A stretch of 38,295 bases of DNA from JBGSYN01 sp041750975. GTDB lineage: Bacteria > Pseudomonadota > Alphaproteobacteria > Geminicoccales > Geminicoccaceae. Under the pieces are notes generated by a model. The model saw nothing but the letters and a program-made list of their open reading frames with translations, was not told where the DNA came from and searched no databases. The position numbers and the translations under genes were made by a program. Position 1 is the first letter of the stretch. Every line of letters starts with the position of its first letter. The stretch lies in the NCBI GenBank assembly GCA_041750975.1, contig JBGSYN010000053.1, positions 1 to 38,295 on the forward strand. Direction: 5' to 3'. Below, one piece after another: positions 34,116-38,295 of the stretch.

Positions 34116-35339
34116 ATGCACGAAACCATCGAGAGACGGCAGCCGGACCGGCCTCGCGACGCACCCCTCGGGCCGGCCCAAGCCTATCGGCGCCTGATCG
34201 AGCAGGGCGAGCTTGCCTTCGATCCGGTGCAGGCGGTCTGTATCGACAGGCTCGATGCGCTCGCTGCGGCGCTTGCCCACTACCGGCCAAAACCGCCGCA
34301 ACGGACCGGCGGCTTTCTCTCGAAACTCGCCCATCGCGCCCCGCCGACCGCCGATGTGCCGATGGGTCTCTACATTCACGGCGACGTCGGGCGCGGTAAA
34401 TCGATGCTGATGGACCTGTTCCACGCCCATGTCGGCCTGCCGCAAAAACGTCGGGCCCATTTCCACGAATTCATGATCGACGTGCAGCAGCGACTGCATG
34501 CGCTCCGCCAGGCTGACGCCGCCGACGACGTGCTGATGCAGGTCGCTGCCGATCTCGCGCGCGACCAGTGGCTGCTCTGTTTCGACGAGTTCCACGTCGT
34601 CGACATCGCCGATGCCATGATCCTCGGGCGGCTGTTCCAGGGCCTCTTCCGGCACGGCGTCGTCGTCGTCGCCACCTCCAACTGGCCGCCCCGAAGACTC
34701 TACGAGGACGGGCTCAACCGTGACCGGTTCCTGCCCTTCATCGATCTGCTGCTGGCCCATGTCGAGGTCATGGCGCTCGAAGGTCCGGTCGATTACCGCC
34801 TGACCCACCTGAAGAACGTCCCGGTCTATCATGCCCCGCTCGGACCCGCGACGGACGCCAAACTCGATCGTATCTTCAAGGTGCTGGCGCATGGCGATCC
34901 CGGCCGGCCTGAAGAGCTTGAAGTCGGCATGCGGTCGCTGCCGGTCCCGAAGGCGGCGGACGGTGTCGCCTTCTTCGGCTTCGACGATCTCTGCGCCCGG
35001 CCCCTGGGCGCTGCCGACTATCTGGCCCTGACCGAGCGCTACCACTCGATCATCATGACCGGCGTACCGCGGCTGACCGCCGACAAGCGCAACGAGGCCC
35101 GCCGCTTCATGACCCTGGTCGACGCCCTCTACGAACGCCGAACCATGCTCTTCGTCTCAGCCGAGGTGCCGCCCGAGGACCTCTATCCCGGCGGCGACGG
35201 CGCCTTCGAGTTCCAGCGGACCGTCAGCCGCCTCAGCGAGATGCAAAGCCAAAGCTATCTCGATGCCTGCCGCACCCGGCCCAACGCCGAAGCCTTCAAG
35301 GACTTCCAGCCATTCGCGCTCACCAGCGACCTGATCTGA
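34116..35339 (+). CDS. zapE: Cell division protein ZapE (AFG1-like ATPase)
   Basis: ZapE is an inner-membrane-associated ATPase that acts at the Z ring; the mitochondrial relative is AFG1/LACE1. The 407-residue protein has Walker A in GDVGRGKSMLMDLF near residue 90, Walker B LLCFDEFHVVDIADAMIL and the sensor stretch VVVATSNWPP. RFMTLVDALYERRTMLFVSA is the conserved C-terminal part. The start at ATG 34116 lies behind a GGGGGAAAG. Alone on its strand between the dehydrogenase and the pseudogene region. Confidence 0.92.
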   Translation: MHETIERRQPDRPRDAPLGPAQAYRRLIEQGELAFDPVQAVCIDRLDALAAALAHYRPKPPQRTGGFLSKLAHRAPPTADVPMGLYIHGDVGRGKSMLMDLFHAHVGLPQKRRAHFHEFMIDVQQRLHALRQADAADDVLMQVAADLARDQWLLCFDEFHVVDIADAMILGRLFQGLFRHGVVVVATSNWPPRRLYEDGLNRDRFLPFIDLLLAHVEVMALEGPVDYRLTHLKNVPVYHAPLGPATDAKLDRIFKVLAHGDPGRPEELEVGMRSLPVPKAADGVAFFGFDDLCARPLGAADYLALTERYHSIIMTGVPRLTADKRNEARRFMTLVDALYERRTMLFVSAEVPPEDLYPGGDGAFEFQRTVSRLSEMQSQSYLDACRTRPNAEAFKDFQPFALTSDLI

Positions 35340-35347
35340 CGATCGAC

Positions 35348-36118
35348 CTACCACCATCGCCTGTGGTGCGACGGTACGGGCTCCTTGCGGTATATAACAG
35401 GGCGTTGGGGCACTGGTACGGGCGATAAATCGTTCGTGCATTTCGGTATAGGAAGGTCTTCCGAAAGGGACGACTCGTCCCTCTCGGGCTCTCCCGGACA
35501 TGTTGGTTCGGGTGTGAGTGAGGGCGGCAGAGTATTGGAGTCCCTAGCCGTCAATTCGTTTGTGCAATCTTGATTCTCAGGCTCACCAGAGGCTGGCAAT
35601 TCGTTCGTGTAATTCTCGTTGGCGGGCTCTACTTCAGCCAATAATTCGTTCGTGCAATCTTCAGTAGGCACCGAACCCCGCACCTTGCGATGAGCGGCAA
35701 GATTGGCAAGTGCGCGCTTGAGATCCATCGAAGCCTGGGCGCGATAGCGCAGCATGGTGGTCATCGACATCCGGTTTTCGGGCTTGCCGATAAGATTGCT
35801 GCCATGCACCCGATCCTCGCAGTGCGGCGGCATGTCGGACATTACATCGGCCTCCATCCGATCCGCCCGCATCTCGCGCCAGAAGGCAATGACAATGGCC
35901 TCGACAAACTGCCGCTCCATCGCACCCCTGGGCTTTAAATCCTCCATGATCTCCTCTGCATAGGCCTCGAACTCGTCGATCGTCTCCTCCGGCAGCTACC
36001 GGAACTTCTCCGCCCGAAGCCCATGCTTCAACGCATTCATCGACGACCTCGCCTTGCCCTCGGGCGTCTTGGGAACGCGCTTCTTGAGAGCATGCTTGGC
36101 ATTCTGATTATTGTTCAC
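35348..36118 (-). pseudogene. 'HGL'-type hypothetical protein with TNEL repeats, broken by an amber codon
   Basis: Read from GTG 36118, the frame gives NNNQNAKHALKKRVPKTPEG, SSMNALKHGLRAEKFR, then TAG at 35996-35998, and continues LPEETIDEFEAYAEEIMEDL to a stop at 35348. The N-terminal pattern (PKTPEGKA...NALKHGLRAEKF) is that of a widespread alphaproteobacterial hypothetical family of unknown function. The C-terminal half holds four TNE(L)/TNDL repeats (ECTNEL-like, period 45, 45 and 126 bases, all in frame). The part after the amber codon could be restarted at ATG 35947 (199 residues). No function is known. Confidence 0.7.
35427..35664 (-). repeat. In-frame TNEL repeats (coding)
   Basis: Four copies of the core ACGAACGAATT on the - strand at 35643-35653, 35598-35608, 35553-35563 and 35427-35437, encoding CTNEL, YTNEL, CTNEL and CTNDL. 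Spacings are multiples of three. This is the same motif as the decayed + strand array at 28627-28900. Confidence 0.75.
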
Positions 36119-36125
36119 GTCAATC

Positions 36126-36215
36126 TACTCCGACAAAGGCAGTTCCGTCGATCCTAGCACGATCAGTCGAGAAATGAAAGGACGAAACGCCTATAACGGT
36201 CAACGCAGAGACCGT
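36126..36215 (+). pseudogene. Possible IS30-type transposase scrap
   Basis: The frame SSVDPSTISREMKGRNAYNG resembles the DNA-binding helix-turn-helix of IS30-family transposases (RxPSTISREIKRN). No further transposase sequence follows in this frame. Too short for a firm call. Confidence 0.3.
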
Positions 36216-36317
36216 TCACCATTTGCATCAATTGGATTCTCGAGATCACCGCAATACACTGCTTGGAGCTCCAACTGCGGTTCACAATTGTTAAATGAGT
36301 CTCGTGGACCGGATTAT

Positions 36318-36530
36318 TCGAATAAGGAGGTTGGTGACAATTGCCTGAGTCCAGGTCGTGCCCGATTTGTAGGAGGAGGCGATGACAATATCATCGCTGC
36401 GCGGGCCAAACGTCTCCCATCGCGTGCCGTCCAGATGATGGTTCCGGTAAACCCGCCTCCGCTCCGGCAATTCGCCCAACCGCACCCCCCTCTTTGCGAC
36501 CGTTGTCGCCCATCCAAAAGTCCAAGGCAT
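36318..36530 (-). pseudogene. Sulfotransferase, N-terminal fragment
   Basis: The frame reads RRVYRNHHLDGTRWETFGPR, SDDIVIASSYKSGTTWTQAI and then loses similarity. YKSGTTW is the 5'-phosphosulfate-binding loop for PAPS of cytosolic-type sulfotransferases, which move sulfate to alcohols or amines. The frame ends at about 36291 after non-matching residues, so roughly 200 residues of the C-terminus, with the 3'-phosphate motif, are missing. It was probably cut by a deletion or an insertion, next to the broken 'HGL' gene. Confidence 0.65.
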
Positions 36531-36776
36531 GAGCGGCCATCATTGATGGGGCTCGCTTGCCGTCACCTTAGGCCTGTCCGCAGCTGCTCTCCAGGTGGTT
36601 CCCTTAGATCGCCACAGGATGGCGATGCTGACGGCGACGTCATTCAGGGCGTGCGGAAAATAGCTAATTGGCGCGTGCCGCCTTTTATGCCCGGCACGAC
36701 CACTGTCACAGCAAGCCGCTCATGTCTGCGCCATAAAGAAGGCATCTTCTCTGCTCTCTTCCCTCCTAACCACTCA

Positions 36777-36801
36777 GCCGCCTCCGGGCGCCTATTTTTT
36801 T
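36777..36801 (+). terminator. Possible rho-independent terminator
   Basis: CGCC, tetraloop TCCG, GGCG, then CCTA and seven T. The closing loop is of the stable C(UNCG)G type, but the stem is only 4 bp. It would end + strand transcripts coming from the pseudogene region before the reverse transcriptase leader. From 36531 to 37064 no gene is seen. Confidence 0.4.
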
Positions 36802-37079
36802 GGAGTGCCGGTTGCTAAGCTTGGGGGAGAACCGACATCGGCCATAGTCGTGATCGGGGTGACAAGCTAAAAGCGTGAGTGTCAAAGAGTTTTCCCAAGT
36901 TTGCGTGCTCAAACAATATCGAGATTGACAGTGACCGCCATCATAGCGTCGCCGATTTTACGGCGGAATGTTGCACTCCAGATGGAACCCACCGTCGATG
37001 AGCACGAGATAGGCAATCACTCCATGCATTCTGGTTCTTACGGGTTCAATACCTTAGCTACAAAGTGTCCGATAAGGGT

Positions 37080-38244
37080 ATGAAACGTCTCATGGAAAAA
37101 AAGGACGACATTACCAGTAACCTTGACTGCGTATTTGAACTAAAAAATCTTCGCCTCGCCTATCGATGGATCATGTCCAATCCCGACGCAAGTTATAAAA
37201 GCTATTTTCGCAACTCATACAGCGCGTTCGCATTCGTATCAGACTCACACCTTCGATGGATAGGACGGGAAGTCCTTGGGGAGCGCTATCAACCAACCCA
37301 TGCATCAAAGATTATGGTCCCAAAGCCTTCCGGTGTACTTCGTCCGATAACCCTCCTAGGCGTTGAGGATCAGATAGTCTATCAGGCTTGTGTGAATTAT
37401 GTAGCAGAGGCACTGCGACGAAAAACAAAAAAAAAGGTACGAAACACGCGTATACGCCCATTTATACGCTGGCAGGCGATCTCAGTTTTTCTACTATAAA
37501 TGGCAGAGAAGCTATAAGAAATATTCGAGCCGTATTCGTCAAGCCTATGATGGTGGATACACATACGCCGCTAACTTTGACCTAACATCATTCTATAATG
37601 CGATTGACCATTATGTGCTAAGTCACTTTTTAAAAGACTTAGATATTAGTGAAGATACAATCGAATTTTTGATGAGATGCCTGAAAATGTGGACCTCTAG
37701 CACTTGGAGCGTTGGTCCGCGAAATGTCTATCATGAACACGGGATACCCCAAGGGCCACTCTCGTCCGGTATGTTGTCTGAGGCTGTGCTCCAGCATATT
37801 GATGAGGCTGGTGAGCAAGGTCGGAGAACAATCTATCTTCGTTACGTTGATGATATCAAAATATTAGCAAAGAGTGAGGAAGAGCTAAGGCGTAAGCTGA
37901 TTAAGTTGGATATTGCGTCAAAAGAGGTGGGGCTTTTTCCACAAACATCGAAGATCAATATCCACAAAATTTCTAATCCAGATGATGAAGTAAAGTCGAT
38001 TAGTCGTCCTGTAGAAGCGTCGTTGACGCCTCTTGTTAATCAGAGCAGGTTGGTAGTGCGTCTCCTAAAAATGACTCGGCGTGGTCACGTAGATTATTCG
38101 AATAGCACACGTTTCAAGTTTCTCCTTGCACACGTTGAGCCTACTTATAAACTCAACTGCCTCTCCGCAACCCTCAGGCCACTTGACATTAGTGGCGATG
38201 TGATGGATGATGAACAAAGAGAGAACGTAGTCGAGAGGGCATGA
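37080..38244 (+). pseudogene. Reverse transcriptase split by one +1 frameshift at an A9 run
   Basis: The first frame (from ATG 37080, or GTG 37065) gives RLAYRWIMSNPDASYKSYFR, KIMVPKPSGVLRPITLLGVE and DQIVYQACVNYVAEALRRK. At AAAAAAAAA (37427-37435) the match moves to the next frame: RYETRVYAHLYAGRRSQFFY, motif A FDLTSFYNAIDH, then HGIPQGPLSSGMLSE, the catalytic RYVDDIKILA and GLFPQTSKINIH, to a TGA at 38244. Joined, it is about 387 residues. All polymerase motifs are intact. The C-terminus after RFKFLLAHVEP seems shorter than in relatives. The gene is clearly AT-richer than its surroundings, so likely acquired. Family: defence-type or unknown-group RT; no retron or group II intron features were seen. 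Confidence 0.8.
37427..37435 (+). other. Run of nine A at the reverse transcriptase frameshift
   Basis: Nine A follow AAAAAC. Removing one A (or adding two) joins the two frames at TKK/RYETR. Such runs are known sites of polymerase slippage in AT-rich genes, and also common sites of sequencing or mutational error, so the run may be regulatory, a mutation or an error. Confidence 0.6.
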
Positions 38245-38295
38245 TGTCGGACGAGCTGTTGCGGGACCTGCCGGGTGATCTGCCGAGCTTTCTGC
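38241..38295 (+). CDS. Start of an unidentified ORF running off the window
   Basis: ATG 38241 (or 38244) opens a frame, MMSDELLRDLPGDLPSFL, that stays open to the edge. It overlaps the reverse transcriptase stop by 4 bases (ATGA). Its GC content is high again, unlike the reverse transcriptase. It could be a partner gene, or a transposase or other gene placed by insertion. Too short to identify. Confidence 0.4.
   Translation, partial: MMSDELLRDLPGDLPSFL

Noticed and set aside
35427..35664. CRISPR-like array
   Set aside because: The repeated core is 11 bases, spacings are 45, 45 and 126, and the copies are in frame within a protein. There are no cas genes.
36111..36818. A 235-codon + strand frame
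   Set aside because: Composition is Arg/Ser/Pro-rich and unlike a protein, and it runs antisense over the sulfotransferase fragment. Only about 25 residues look like an IS30 helix-turn-helix and these are listed separately.
37040..37056. tRNA T-arm-like GGGTTCAATACC
   Set aside because: No acceptor stem, anticodon arm or matching D arm around it.
36802..37079. Retron msr-msd next to the reverse transcriptase
   Set aside because: No long inverted repeats with the branching-G arrangement were seen, and the RT motifs do not show the retron VTG-type signature. Kept only as an open question about a possible RNA.

Overview
This window comes from a GC-rich alphaproteobacterium, most like the Rhodospirillales and their relatives. 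The evidence is the S10-spc-alpha ribosomal gene order with adk after secY and no rpmJ at that place, an ATP12-type F1 assembly chaperone, a DUF1127 protein beside a LysR regulator, GTG and TTG starts, and a propionyl-CoA carboxylase locus. No species can be named from the sequence alone. No rRNA, tRNA or CRISPR array was seen.

Region 1 (1-14102) is the translation superoperon: the end of tuf, then rpsJ-rplC-rplD-rplW-rplB-rpsS-rplV-rpsC-rplP-rpmC-rpsQ-rplN-rplX-rplE-rpsN-rpsH-rplF-rplR-rpsE-rpmD-rplO-secY-adk-rpsM-rpsK-rpoA-rplQ, all on the + strand. A sigma70-like promoter lies just before rpsM. Region 2 (14062-20774) continues on the same strand without a clear break: a periplasmic DegP-like protease, rarA, an RluC-type pseudouridine synthase, a HAD phosphatase, ATP12 and pccB. 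Most junctions are 4-base start/stop overlaps. Region 3 (20775-24767) has a short AT-richer gap, a small Ala-rich protein, a Uma2-type nuclease on the - strand, pccA (the biotin-carrying partner of pccB) and an exonuclease III gene that overlaps pccA.

Region 4 (24768-28954) is loosely packed. It holds nested inverted repeats, a divergent DUF1127/LysR pair, a 5'-truncated ytoQ, a Fic-domain gene with an N-terminal inhibitory motif, a trace of an IS1380-type transposase, and a decayed array of DNA repeats that encode 'TNEL'-like peptides. Region 5 (28906-35339) is metabolic: glgX with a terminator, a glucose-dehydrogenase-like SDR, a flavin reductase-like protein, an isocitrate/isopropylmalate dehydrogenase family enzyme with a palindromic operator candidate, and zapE.

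Region 6 (35340-38295) is a gene graveyard and island. It holds a 'HGL'-type hypothetical gene broken by an amber codon and carrying in-frame TNEL repeats, a possible IS30 scrap, a 3'-truncated sulfotransferase, and then an abruptly AT-rich segment. That segment encodes a reverse transcriptase (motifs FDLTSFYNAIDH, IPQGPLSSG, YVDD) of the non-retron, non-group-II-looking kind often linked to phage defence. Its frame is broken by one base at a run of nine A, and its C-terminus looks short. A GC-rich ORF overlaps its stop and runs off the window. This reverse transcriptase and the dispersed TNEL repeats are the most interesting items.
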